A stretch of 27,898 bases of DNA from a virus. Below are positions 14,108-21,410 of the stretch, in pieces. The stretch spans positions 1 to 27,898 of IMG/VR virus record IMGVR_UViG_3300021178_000035. One strand, given 5' to 3'. The notes beneath the pieces were generated by a model. It saw nothing but the letters and a program-made list of their open reading frames with translations, did no database searches and was not told the origin of the DNA. Positions within the stretch are counted from its first letter, which is position 1. Every line of letters starts with the position of its first letter. Position numbers and translations under genes: made by a program.

Positions 14108-14679
14108 ACTGGTGGACTTGTCGCCGGCGGTGATTGCGGCTGATTCAGCATGGCATCAATGATGCCCTTGACGCCGATCTGCTGCTGGAATGCCGCATGC
14201 TGAGCCTTGAGCGCAGCAGCCTGCGCGTCGGTTTCGGCTGACGTCATGGATGTTCCGAATAGAACTGCTGCATGTGTCGCCAGGACGTATTTGCGGAAGT
14301 ACCAGATGGCCACGCCGACAGCCACAAGGCCAACGCCAAGAGCGACCCATGGCAGATACGGTAGAGCGGCCCTGGTCGTCAGTGATATGGCGAGCGTTGC
14401 GCCGAAACCGGCGGCTAGAGCGGCCCAGATTTTCTTGAGCGGCAAGAGTATGGATGCAACGACACAGCCACCGAGTCCCAGGATGGAAATTCCAGCGACC
14501 CACAGCAAGAACGAATAGGCATCTTTCTCTTCAGCTTGTCGCGCCAGTTCATGCGCTGCCGCCACTGTCATTGTTGGCGTTAAACGCACGCCACCGCACC
14601 CATTGAGCCAAACAATTGCGGCAACAATGAGCGCATAGATCAAGATCAAATCCCAGGTATTCTTCGCAAATTCTTTCAT
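14104..14679 (-). CDS. Multi-pass membrane protein, possible lysis-related (191 aa)
   Basis: ATG 14679 overlaps the previous stop (ATGA). Four hydrophobic segments are visible at about residues 10-27, 55-79, 83-101 and 107-128, followed by a cytoplasm-like helical tail ending in a Pro-rich stretch. The first segment ends LNGCGG with Cys28, a lipobox-like site with an unusual Asn at -2, so the first helix might instead be a lipoprotein signal. It pairs with the single-pass protein just upstream. Such pairs may be holin or antiholin components, but no endolysin gene is in the window to anchor this. Family not recognised. Confidence 0.6.
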   Translation of the reverse strand: MKEFAKNTWDLILIYALIVAAIVWLNGCGGVRLTPTMTVAAAHELARQAEEKDAYSFLLWVAGISILGLGGCVVASILLPLKKIWAALAAGFGATLAISLTTRAALPYLPWVALGVGLVAVGVAIWYFRKYVLATHAAVLFGTSMTSAETDAQAAALKAQHAAFQQQIGVKGIIDAMLNQPQSPPATSPPV

Positions 14680-14954
14680 GCGTGATCCCCTTGTTTTATG
14701 GATTTGAATTGATCGGTTTCGATATCGGTCAGTTTTTGAATGATACGCTGACTTGCGGCGAGCAGTTCATACTGACGGTCTTCATACACTTGCAGCCGAG
14801 CTACCAGTGACTGTTCGCGATCCTCGCATTTCTTTTGCTGCGCATCCACCTTTCGGTCCATGCGTATTTCACGACGGAAAAAATAGTAGATGGCAATGAT
14901 GAGCGCGAAGACTATCGGTCCCTGCTGTACCCATGGTGTTGGATCGAAGCTCAC
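14676..14954 (-). CDS. Single-pass membrane plus coiled-coil protein, holin-like (92 aa)
   Basis: GTG 14954 overlaps the previous stop (GTGA), and this junction fixes the start against an upstream ATG at 15014. The sequence MSFDPTPWVQQGPIVFALII continues with AIYYFF, then a basic REIRMDRK stop-transfer and a long charged coiled coil to the end. This layout (short N-terminus, one helix, cytoplasmic coil) is like BhlA/UviB-type holin-like proteins. The adjacent multi-pass membrane gene supports a membrane complex. Function remains inference. Confidence 0.6.
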   Translation of the reverse strand: MSFDPTPWVQQGPIVFALIIAIYYFFRREIRMDRKVDAQQKKCEDREQSLVARLQVYEDRQYELLAASQRIIQKLTDIETDQFKSIKQGDHA

Positions 14955-15412
14955 GCGAGCAGCCCAGCGTTTCTCAGAGCCTTGACGACTTGTCCGACTG
15001 TGTAGCCATCCCAAGTCGCAGTATCATTGGCAATTAACGATGTATTTGCCGCGAAAGTAGCAGCAGCAATGCCAGTAGTCGGTTGAACGATTGCATTCGC
15101 GCCCCAGAATGCCAATTTGTTATTGGCAGCAGTACCAATCTTTGTGCCGTTAGTCGTCGTATCGAATTGCATGTTCGCGCCACTGGCGAACGCAATGAGC
15201 AGATTGAATGTACAGGTATTGTAAAGCGTGACGGTATTATTGAAGAACACCGAATTGGTGAAATTCGTCGATGCCACATTCCAAACGACGGCCACCGTGA
15301 TGGCTGCTAAATCAGCGGCGAGCATTGGTGATGCGTCCCAATGCGTGCCATCATACCGCCAGTAGTTCCCTACTGACGGTGGTAGCGGCGCTGGAAGTGG
15401 ACCAATCGGCAT
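14951..15412 (-). CDS. Fibre/appendage-like protein (153 aa)
   Basis: The start chosen is ATG 15412 (MPIGPLPAPLPPSVGNYWRY), one base after the previous stop; the upstream extension to 15595 overlaps another gene and is implausible. The product opens Pro-rich, has a 'NYWRYDGTHWDAS' motif and a beta-rich middle, and ends TVGQVVKALRNAGLLA. That C-terminal helix ('.V.QVV.ALR..GLL') is common at the ends of phage appendage or fibre proteins. It lies in the connector/fibre cluster. The specific role is unknown. Confidence 0.6.
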   Translation of the reverse strand: MPIGPLPAPLPPSVGNYWRYDGTHWDASPMLAADLAAITVAVVWNVASTNFTNSVFFNNTVTLYNTCTFNLLIAFASGANMQFDTTTNGTKIGTAANNKLAFWGANAIVQPTTGIAAATFAANTSLIANDTATWDGYTVGQVVKALRNAGLLA

Positions 15413-15413
15413 C

Positions 15414-15821
15414 TTAGTAGTCCAACACGTTCGCAGTAACGTGAGCAACTTCTGATTTATACGTTGAAACATAGAGCGTATAATTGAAAGGAACATAAAG
15501 GTTAAGTGTGTTTGTTTTCTGGAATCCAATCGTTCCAGCGGCGACCGATATGGCAGTAACAGCCATGGCATCGACCAACCAGAAGGTGGTACCATCCTTG
15601 ATGAACAGCATGATTTGGCCGGCTGTGCTGGTCACGGTGTAATTCACTGTCCAATTTATCAGCAGCGAACCGTCAGTGCCGGTCGTGAACGCAGCATTGG
15701 TATTCTTGAACTGAATGACCGAGCCACTGGCGCCAGTCAGGTCCGTGTTCGCCGTGGTCACAGAGGCGTTGAGCGTCTGGATCTTGCGAGGCGTAAAGGC
15801 GATGGTGTTAATGCCGGTCAT
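15414..15821 (-). CDS. Beta-rich virion-like protein (135 aa)
   Basis: ATG 15821 follows the previous gene by six bases. The 135 residues are Thr/Ala/Asn/Val-rich, with alternating hydrophobics throughout (SLLINWTVNYTVTSTAGQIM, TLNLYVPFNYTLYVSTYKSE), which suggests an all-beta structural protein. There are no Cys, membrane helices or catalytic motifs. Its downstream neighbour is a fibre-like gene one base away. Possible role: appendage, neck or decoration subunit. Family not recognised. Confidence 0.6.
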   Translation of the reverse strand: MTGINTIAFTPRKIQTLNASVTTANTDLTGASGSVIQFKNTNAAFTTGTDGSLLINWTVNYTVTSTAGQIMLFIKDGTTFWLVDAMAVTAISVAAGTIGFQKTNTLNLYVPFNYTLYVSTYKSEVAHVTANVLDY

Positions 15822-15827
15822 TGGATA

Positions 15828-16064
15828 TTACCTCATGAATTGAGCGCGCAGGTAACGTTCTGCGGCATTAGGATTGGCGACTTGGAGTGATTCGCGCACG
15901 GCTTGTGGATCGGTGGCGAACAGAAGATTGAGTCCCAAAGGACGATTGACCGCTTGATTGAACGACGCCAGCACGCGAGCCAATGTTTGGGCGTCGAGCG
16001 TTGCCAGGCGCGCAGCGATTTGCGGAGCGGTGAGCGGCGATTGAACTGCGTTGAGGTCGCTCAT
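15828..16064 (-). CDS. Small helical protein (78 aa)
   Basis: ATG 16064 overlaps the previous stop (ATGA). The product, MSDLNAVQSPLTAPQIAARL followed by ATLDAQTLARVLASFNQAVN..., is predicted all-helical and ends YLRAQFMR. Size and location between a probable head protein and the connector/fibre genes could suit a small head-tail joining or assembly factor. No family is recognised and no motif decides. Confidence 0.6.
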   Translation of the reverse strand: MSDLNAVQSPLTAPQIAARLATLDAQTLARVLASFNQAVNRPLGLNLLFATDPQAVRESLQVANPNAAERYLRAQFMR

Positions 16065-16789
16065 GTCGTCCTCGTATCTGCCTGCCAGACCTGATTGAAG
16101 GTGTAGCGATTGGTCGTGACGATTATTTTAGGCGGACCAGTTTTGATAAATTGCAAATCACAGGTCCAGTTGACTGAGTTCTGTGTCGTCAATGCCGGAT
16201 GCTGCTGCGTATTCCAGCCGATATTGAAAGTCAGGCCGGGCACACTGACCACCGTTGCTGTAATCGGATAGGATGTGCCACCGGGCGCAGACATCAACGC
16301 GGCTTCGATAGTCAGTCCCGTCAGATCCGACTGCCCAAACGCTGTCAGCATACCAAGCGGAACCGTCAACGTTGGCGATTGGTAGCTGTCGCCGTCGATA
16401 ATGTCACCGAGGTTCGATGGCGATGCCGATTGCACCGCAGGCTGGCCTTGCTGCGTGAGCATGAGCGCAGCGAGCGAATCAAGGTCGTAGGCTTCAATTT
16501 CACCTTGGAAAATGTCAGGTGAGATTAGGTCATAGCCTGATGCCGGCATGATACGTTCGTTGAAGCGACCAGCCGTCGCGCCGAGCGTCACGGCAACCTT
16601 GTACTGTGAAAACTGATTCGGAATGTTCCCGACCAGTCCTATCTCAGTGACAGTCGTTACCGGTGTCGTGACGGTGCCGTCAAGTGATGGCGCCATGATG
16701 AAGTCGGCAGCGACTTTGCCAGACGCGCCCGCGCCGGCCGGCGTCTGCCGACCGATCATAAAATTTACGACTTCGCCCGGTACTGGCAT
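16061..16789 (-). CDS. Beta-rich virion structural protein (242 aa)
   Basis: ATG 16789 follows a GAGGAAG ribosome binding site. The sequence begins MPVPGEVVNFMIGRQTPAGA and is rich in Thr, Val, Pro and Gly with strand-like periodicity, suggesting a virion structural protein such as a neck, tail or surface subunit. It is the first gene after the probable decoration protein, separated by a hairpin. No enzyme motif or membrane segment is present, and I do not recognise the family. A second tube-like protein is one alternative. Confidence 0.6.
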   Translation of the reverse strand: MPVPGEVVNFMIGRQTPAGAGASGKVAADFIMAPSLDGTVTTPVTTVTEIGLVGNIPNQFSQYKVAVTLGATAGRFNERIMPASGYDLISPDIFQGEIEAYDLDSLAALMLTQQGQPAVQSASPSNLGDIIDGDSYQSPTLTVPLGMLTAFGQSDLTGLTIEAALMSAPGGTSYPITATVVSVPGLTFNIGWNTQQHPALTTQNSVNWTCDLQFIKTGPPKIIVTTNRYTFNQVWQADTRTT

Positions 16790-16803
16790 CTGTCTTCCTC
16801 AGA

Positions 16804-16829
16804 CCCGCCAGCATTTTCATACTGGCAGG
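16804..16829 (-). promoter_or_regulatory. Intercistronic RNA hairpin after the decoration gene
   Basis: On the minus-strand RNA, CCUGCCAG and CUGGCGGG form an eight-base-pair stem with one G-U pair and a 10-base loop. The reverse-strand version has an A-C mismatch instead, so the minus RNA folds better. No U-tract follows, so it is unlikely to be an intrinsic terminator. The ribosome binding site of the next gene lies just downstream. Confidence 0.55.
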
Positions 16830-16841
16830 TCGATTAGAGAA

Positions 16842-17186
16842 TCAGGCTCCAACGCAGGGCAGGCGCATGATCACATCACCGGTCGTCGAAGCGGCGGTAG
16901 CCGCGTCGTAGGCCGATGCTTGTGACATGTCGCCAGCGGTCGTGACCGCGAACGTCAGACCAGTGCCGACCGTCAGCGACTGACCAGCCAGCCACGCCGC
17001 TGTAGTCTTGGTGACAGACTTGACGAGACCGACGCACTTAACGGACGTCGGATTGCCCGAAGTCGCGGTGATGAGCGGCAGATAGGCGAAGGCTGAGGTG
17101 GTCGTGAAAACCATCGTTCCCGCTGTGGTCGGGACCAAGCTGGAAGCGATGGACATCGAGCCATCAAAGTCATGTGAGGTAGCCAA
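16842..17186 (-). CDS. Probable capsid decoration protein (114 aa)
   Basis: The start is TTG 17186, supported by AAAGGA seven bases upstream. The product (LATSHDFDGSMSIASSLVPT...) is small, Ala/Thr/Ser-rich and beta-patterned. The segment LVKSVTKTTAAWLAGQSLTV resembles the middle of gpD/DUF2190-type head proteins, in which 'G...A...wsaGdkv' motifs are usual. It immediately follows the major capsid gene, the normal place of gpD-like decoration proteins. RNA hairpins lie on both sides of the gene. It could be another small head protein; the assignment is mainly positional. Confidence 0.55.
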   Translation of the reverse strand: MATSHDFDGSMSIASSLVPTTAGTMVFTTTSAFAYLPLITATSGNPTSVKCVGLVKSVTKTTAAWLAGQSLTVGTGLTFAVTTAGDMSQASAYDAATAASTTGDVIMRLPCVGA

Positions 17187-17224
17187 GGGATATTCCTTTC
17201 AAGAAAATGGTGTGGTGGCGAATC

Positions 17225-17248
17225 GCCCGGCTGGTAATCCAGCCGGGC
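17225..17248 (-). promoter_or_regulatory. Perfect 10-base-pair hairpin after the major capsid gene
   Basis: GCCCGGCTGG, a four-base loop and CCAGCCGGGC form an uninterrupted GC-rich stem, 13 bases downstream of the capsid stop on the minus strand. There is no T-tract on either side, so it is more likely an mRNA stabiliser, processing site or attenuator than a simple terminator. Confidence 0.75.
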
Positions 17249-17261
17249 CCTATTCGTCAGA

Positions 17262-19214
17262 TCAGGTCGTTCCCTGCTGCGCGGCAGCAATGGTGTTGGT
17301 CGCGCTGATCGAGATGAAGTGCAGGTCCGCTTCGAACGGAGACCACAGCTTGTATTTGATGGCAGCCATGGCGCCGGCGTCGTACTGCTCAACCTGGATG
17401 CCTTCGAGTCCGGCCACCGTGCTGACCACGAGGCCAGTCACGTCGCCCGGATCGCAGAGCAGGTAGTAGCTGGTCGTGCTGTTGCCAGTCAGTGCTGACG
17501 CTTCGAGCCAGGCGGTCGGAATGACCGTCATGGTCGCGGACGGCTGAACGACGCCGGCCTGCAAGCCAGGGCCGTTGTCGCCGCAAATCGCGCGCGCTTC
17601 CATTTCGCGTGTCGGTCCGCAGATCAGGAATCGTGGGATGTTGCCAGTCGGATTGCCGTCGAGGCCCGTCTTGACCTGGAGCGCGGTACGCACCAAGCCG
17701 AGCTTGCCGCGAGCAGCCGCCATGAGGTCTTGAGTCGTATACACCAGCGAACCGCCTGAGGTGGTGTTGCTGGTCCAGGTCGAGGTGCCTTCCGCCAAGC
17801 TGGTGCCCATGAGCAGCTTCTGGAACACGCGGCGATCCATGGTCTTGTCCAAGAGCGCGCCGGCTTGCGACAGCACGCGGTTGAACTGGCCAAGATCGTC
17901 ATTCTTCAGCGCCTGGATGGTGAGCGACAGCGTGCCGCCCCACATTTTGGCGGTGTTGCTGTATACGCCGTCCGTCTTGGTCAGCTCAGGGAATGCCACG
18001 TCTTCGACGGTGTTAGTCAAATTACCGGCCGAGAGAGCACCGATATTGTAGGTTTTGAAATCAGGCACAGTCTGGAACGAACAGACTTTCTTGTACTGGC
18101 TCGAAGCCGCGCCGCGCTCATACCCCATCGCCAGGATTTTGGTGATGTTATTGAGGAAGACGAAGTTCGGAAAGCTGGATGTCGTGACGTTCGCGGGACC
18201 AGATCGCGTTCCCTGAATCTTCTCGTTACGTCCGAGTCCATACCAGGCGATGTCAGTATCATCCCAGTTGCTGGTGTTCTCGCCCAGCATGTTCGCCGTC
18301 TGGCGGATGATGTTGCGCATCGACTTTCCGACGAGCGGATTGCCGTCCTGCAACTTCTTGTCCTTAAAACCAGCGTTCCACGCCATCGCACCCAGGGCTG
18401 CATCGCGCGCCTTATCGGCGGCGTCGATGTTGGTATGCACGGGCACATTCTTGATTTCCGTGGCCTTTGCCTTGCGCTTAATTAGCGCCGTCAGGCCTTC
18501 GGTCTCGCTGGCGAACGAGCCAAGGTCGATACCGGCGGTATCGATGCCCTGTTCTACGGCAAGCGTCTGGAGTTTGAGAGTGCGCTCAGCTTTCGCAGCG
18601 CGTTCCTTCGACTCAGCCAGCTCCCGAACGAGAGCGGCATGGTCGACAGGCTTTTCCGCAGGAACTTCCTGCGACTTATTTACGACTTCGGTCATGACCG
18701 AGGTCCTTTCTGCCGCAGGTGCGACATTTTCATGAGATCCAGTCGGCATCGCGCGCACGTGCGCACGAGCATCAGCCGGAATAGGAGTGAGAGAAATTTC
18801 GAGTAGGCGCCATTTGTTGACCGTGAGTTCCCGAGTTTCCTCGTTGAACTGCGTGTCTTTCATGTCGTAGCTGTAGCCAATCGACACGCCGCCAAGCTGG
18901 CGTTTCTTGACGGCTTTGCGCACCGAGACGCCAGACTGCATCTTGGCGTCTTCATCGATATCGGCAGACGAACGCAGCTCGCCATTGAGCACATTCATGC
19001 CGCTAATCGAACCAGCGAGCTGATTCGGATTGTGATTGATGAGCAGCGACCTGGCTGCCTGCATGTCGATGCAGGTGCCGTCGTGCTTGAGCACTTCGCG
19101 CCAGTTGCCCCAGTCCACGGCTTTGTCGGTGCTGGCGATGAGATTGATCTGACCTTCAGCGCCGAGCTGTTCAGCGTCGGACAAAGCGCGAACGCGATGG
19201 AACATTTCGGTCAT
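17262..19214 (-). CDS. Prohead protease fused to major capsid protein (650 aa)
   Basis: ATG 19214 overlaps the portal stop (ATGA). Residues 1-155 form an S78/HK97-type prohead protease: LLINHNPNQLAG supplies the expected catalytic His (His61), GGVSIGY the expected Ser (Ser111), and RLLEISLTPIPADARA (136-151) is the conserved closing segment. Residues about 190-226 are a charged coiled coil like a scaffolding delta-domain. The remainder (about 270-650) is a major capsid domain with regular beta/helix patterning ending in a Thr/Ala tail. The protease should cleave the scaffold region and itself during head maturation. Many phages encode these parts as separate genes; the fusion is a known variant. 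Confidence 0.85.
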   Translation of the reverse strand: MTEMFHRVRALSDAEQLGAEGQINLIASTDKAVDWGNWREVLKHDGTCIDMQAARSLLINHNPNQLAGSISGMNVLNGELRSSADIDEDAKMQSGVSVRKAVKKRQLGGVSIGYSYDMKDTQFNEETRELTVNKWRLLEISLTPIPADARAHVRAMPTGSHENVAPAAERTSVMTEVVNKSQEVPAEKPVDHAALVRELAESKERAAKAERTLKLQTLAVEQGIDTAGIDLGSFASETEGLTALIKRKAKATEIKNVPVHTNIDAADKARDAALGAMAWNAGFKDKKLQDGNPLVGKSMRNIIRQTANMLGENTSNWDDTDIAWYGLGRNEKIQGTRSGPANVTTSSFPNFVFLNNITKILAMGYERGAASSQYKKVCSFQTVPDFKTYNIGALSAGNLTNTVEDVAFPELTKTDGVYSNTAKMWGGTLSLTIQALKNDDLGQFNRVLSQAGALLDKTMDRRVFQKLLMGTSLAEGTSTWTSNTTSGGSLVYTTQDLMAAARGKLGLVRTALQVKTGLDGNPTGNIPRFLICGPTREMEARAICGDNGPGLQAGVVQPSATMTVIPTAWLEASALTGNSTTSYYLLCDPGDVTGLVVSTVAGLEGIQVEQYDAGAMAAIKYKLWSPFEADLHFISISATNTIAAAQQGTT

Positions 19215-20701
19215 GGTGTATTGTCCTGCACTAATGGCGCTGATGCGGGAATGCCGTCTTGCGCTGCGACTTCTTCAGCCTGCGCCTTGCCAGTCGGATA
19301 GAGATGAGCCTCAAAGATTTCGTTGAGCAGTGGATCCTTGCGCTCTTTAGTCAGTTGCTCGATAAGCTTCTTGGCGTCTTCGCCACGCAGTCCTATTTCT
19401 TTCTCAAACGTCGAGAGGCCGCCGACAATCTTGAGTAAGCTCGCTTTAACATCTTTTTCAGGATCGACGTATGGTTGGCCATCGGGGATAAGTCGGTATT
19501 TCGCGCGCGGAGTCTTGATGCCTGCTTTGAGTGCCAGGTAGGGCAGGACCGCTTGATAGACGCGGCCAATCGTGGCGTGCCCAAACCACTCACGCACCGG
19601 CGCTAACAGTCGGTCGCTGTCGAGCATATCGGCGCGCATGCTGGAATAGTTCGCCCGACTGACGTCGCGGTCCAAGAACCGTTGCGGAATCCTGAGCGCA
19701 GCCGCGATGTCGCCGCGCAGCGTGTTCCGGAACTGCGCAATCTGCTGACTGGGACGCTGGCTTGTGAACGATTTGACCGTTTCGCCAGGGAACATGCGGG
19801 CAATGCCGCCTATGCGCAGCGTCTGTGCTGGATCGGTTACGGTGCCTTCTTCAGTCGTATCAAGCGTGTCATGGAACTCAGACTCGATGACCATGCTGAT
19901 AGCCGCGTTGTTGACTGCGGCTTTCAGCTCGGCGTCAACCAAATCGCGCTCTTGCTGCATGACTTCGATCAGCGGCGCGTACCATGGCTCACCGCGTGCC
20001 TGCAACGCGCGGCGCCGCTCGAAGTCATGAATCAGCTCAGACGCTGGCAGCGTCTCGATTTCTGAACCAGGAACTTCCGGATTGCGAATCTGATAGGCAA
20101 TCGGCTTGCCGAACTTGTCCACCCCAACGCCGCCGATCCAGACGCGGCCTTGGTCATCAGGATGGCCGATGGTATTGGCATGAACATTGAGCCATTCGGC
20201 TTCCAGCGGCAGCACGGCGAGCGGGATCTTGCCTTGGTCAATACGCGTCGGATCAGTCACCAGCCGCCAGATGAACTCGCCAGCAACGACGGTCTCGCGC
20301 AGTGCCTGACATTGCAGGTAGTACATGTCGTGCATGCCGTTCGCGGCACAGTCAGCGAGAAAATCCTGCCAGACGGCGCGTACGCGGTCGTCCAGCTCGG
20401 CAATGCCGGTATCCGGTTCGAGGCCAATGCCCGTGCCGACGATATTGGCAACCAAGCCCTCGACGCCGGCGCGGGCAGTCGGATTGTTGCGCTCAAGGTG
20501 TCGGCAATACGCACGCAAGAGCGGCAGGCTGGACGTGAGTAGCTGATTGGCTGTCGCGGTAGGCGGACGTATGCCAAGCGGCAGAATCTTTCGGCGTGGA
20601 TCGGTAGCGCTGTAGCCAGCCAGCCCAAAAAAGCCGCCAAGCGTCGTCCATGTCGAGCTGAAGAACGTCGATATAGTCGAACGGATGCCGCGTTTCGTCA
20701 T
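19211..20701 (-). CDS. Portal protein, lambda family (496 aa)
   Basis: ATG 20701 overlaps the stop of the small upstream gene (ATGA) and the end overlaps the protease-capsid gene. Lambda-type portal features are visible: an N-terminal RAYCRHLERNNPTARAGVEG, a following NIVGTGIGLEPD, the core ELIHDFERRRALQARGEPWY and LIEVMQQERDLVDAELKAAV, the stretch RIPQRFLDRDVSRANYSSMR, and ADMLDSDRLLAPVREW. As a dodecamer at one capsid vertex, the portal is the DNA entry channel, terminase docking site and head-tail junction. Length (496) is close to lambda gpB-family portals. Confidence 0.92.
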   Translation of the reverse strand: MTKRGIRSTISTFFSSTWTTLGGFFGLAGYSATDPRRKILPLGIRPPTATANQLLTSSLPLLRAYCRHLERNNPTARAGVEGLVANIVGTGIGLEPDTGIAELDDRVRAVWQDFLADCAANGMHDMYYLQCQALRETVVAGEFIWRLVTDPTRIDQGKIPLAVLPLEAEWLNVHANTIGHPDDQGRVWIGGVGVDKFGKPIAYQIRNPEVPGSEIETLPASELIHDFERRRALQARGEPWYAPLIEVMQQERDLVDAELKAAVNNAAISMVIESEFHDTLDTTEEGTVTDPAQTLRIGGIARMFPGETVKSFTSQRPSQQIAQFRNTLRGDIAAALRIPQRFLDRDVSRANYSSMRADMLDSDRLLAPVREWFGHATIGRVYQAVLPYLALKAGIKTPRAKYRLIPDGQPYVDPEKDVKASLLKIVGGLSTFEKEIGLRGEDAKKLIEQLTKERKDPLLNEIFEAHLYPTGKAQAEEVAAQDGIPASAPLVQDNTP

Positions 20702-20928
20702 GTGTTGCGGCCAAGTCCATGAATGACTCCGCGAACGAACATCGGCGCCGCGCCAGACGCGCGGTCGTACATCACATACAAATAATCAAGCCGACTCTGT
20801 AAAATGTCGCGGCGCTTGGTTATCTGGGTATTATCGCTGCCAACCGACGCGAGCAGGCTTTGCGCCGACTGCAATTCGGTTTCGAGAACGTTTATTTCGG
20901 CTTGGATGCTGGTGGTGCTGCGCGCCAT
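20698..20928 (-). CDS. Small protein in the gpW position (76 aa)
   Basis: ATG 20928 to a stop that overlaps the portal ATG. The product (MARSTTSIQAEINVLETELQ...) is mostly one long charged helix (SAQSLLASVGSDNTQITKRR, DILQSRLDYLYVMYDR). Lambda-like phages place the small gpW head-completion protein between terminase and portal, and this gene has that position and size. The sequence is not a clear gpW match, so it may be a functional analogue. It would be the first gene of a portal operon if the AT-rich leader upstream is a promoter region. Confidence 0.6.
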   Translation of the reverse strand: MARSTTSIQAEINVLETELQSAQSLLASVGSDNTQITKRRDILQSRLDYLYVMYDRASGAAPMFVRGVIHGLGRNT

Positions 20929-21017
20929 TACCTGTCAAGATAAATAGTGCCGCTTAGAACCATAAAAGCGTTTACGCCTTTATTATAAAAGGCGTCAGCA
21001 CCTTTTAATGAAACATA
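20929..21017 (-). promoter_or_regulatory. AT-rich leader before the portal operon
   Basis: This 89-base gap is among the longest non-coding stretches in the minus block and is clearly AT-rich. It contains two TATAAT strings on the minus strand and a hairpin with an eight-base-pair stem (20974-20981 with 20988-20995, six-base loop). No convincing -35 box at the right spacing was found. It could be a late promoter, an attenuator or a partial terminator. Confidence 0.35.
20974..20995. repeat. Perfect inverted repeat, 8-base arms
   Basis: ACGCCTTT and AAAGGCGT flank a six-base loop that reads TATAAT on the minus strand. Downstream on the minus strand is AAACGCTTTTATGG, only a weak T-run, so terminator function is uncertain. 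Confidence 0.7.
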
Positions 21018-21302
21018 TTATAATTTTGTAACGATTATTTTCCCATCTGGGAAATATTTGACGCTCATCAAACGACCACAGAGAGAGCACGACGTTGTCC
21101 GACAGTCGCCGCCAGTGCGCAAGACTTTCGGCGTCATGCCGCGCCCGCAGCACGGACACTTCATTGGCTGAATGTGCGGCAGCTTTGCCGCTTCTGGTAT
21201 CGGGATTATTTCCGTTGGCGCTTCTCGCGCAGCCACCACAGAATTAGGCGGTCGGCCCCGACGTACTGCGGGAGTCGCCATGCGATTATCAGGAATATCC
21301 AC
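21018..21302 (-). CDS. Zinc-ribbon protein with basic N-terminus (94 aa)
   Basis: The start is GTG 21302, backed by AAGGAG five bases upstream. The N-terminal half has an RRGRPP segment like an AT-hook core; the C-terminal half has CPCCG (residues 49-53) and CSLCG (72-76), the spacing of an Ogr/Com-like four-Cys zinc ribbon. Small proteins of this kind in phages act as DNA- or RNA-binding regulators of late genes in P2 (Ogr) and Mu (Com). That role here is inference. The next gene lies beyond an AT-rich leader, so it may control the portal operon or act elsewhere. Confidence 0.7.
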   Translation of the reverse strand: MDIPDNRMATPAVRRGRPPNSVVAAREAPTEIIPIPEAAKLPHIQPMKCPCCGRGMTPKVLRTGGDCRTTSCSLCGRLMSVKYFPDGKIIVTKL

Positions 21303-21339
21303 TGTTGCTCCTTGCCGTTAATGGCTTAGAAGGTGAGTA

Positions 21340-21362
21340 GATCTTTCCTTGGTTGGGAGATC
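21340..21362 (+). ncRNA. Candidate small-RNA hairpin upstream of a plus-strand terminator
   Basis: GATCTTTC and GGGAGATC pair as eight base pairs with a seven-base loop. Two pairs are G-U on the plus-strand RNA and would be A-C mismatches on the minus strand, so the structure favours plus-strand transcription. The intrinsic terminator begins nine bases downstream. No promoter was identified, so this is tentative. Confidence 0.3.
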
Positions 21363-21370
21363 AGGTGATA

Positions 21371-21410
21371 AAGGTCCCGGTCAGCGCATTTCTGGCCGGG
21401 TCTTTTTATT
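21371..21410 (+). terminator. Intrinsic terminator on the plus strand
   Basis: CCCGGTCAG (21376-21384) pairs with CTGGCCGGG (21392-21400) in a nine-base-pair stem with one G-U pair, followed directly by TCTTTTTATT. This is a canonical rho-independent terminator for plus-strand transcripts. On the minus strand the stem has an A-C mismatch and is followed by ACCTTTAT, a weaker terminator. All recognised genes here are on the minus strand, so it may be bidirectional, ending the accessory genes to the right, or may end an unseen plus-strand RNA. Confidence 0.7.
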
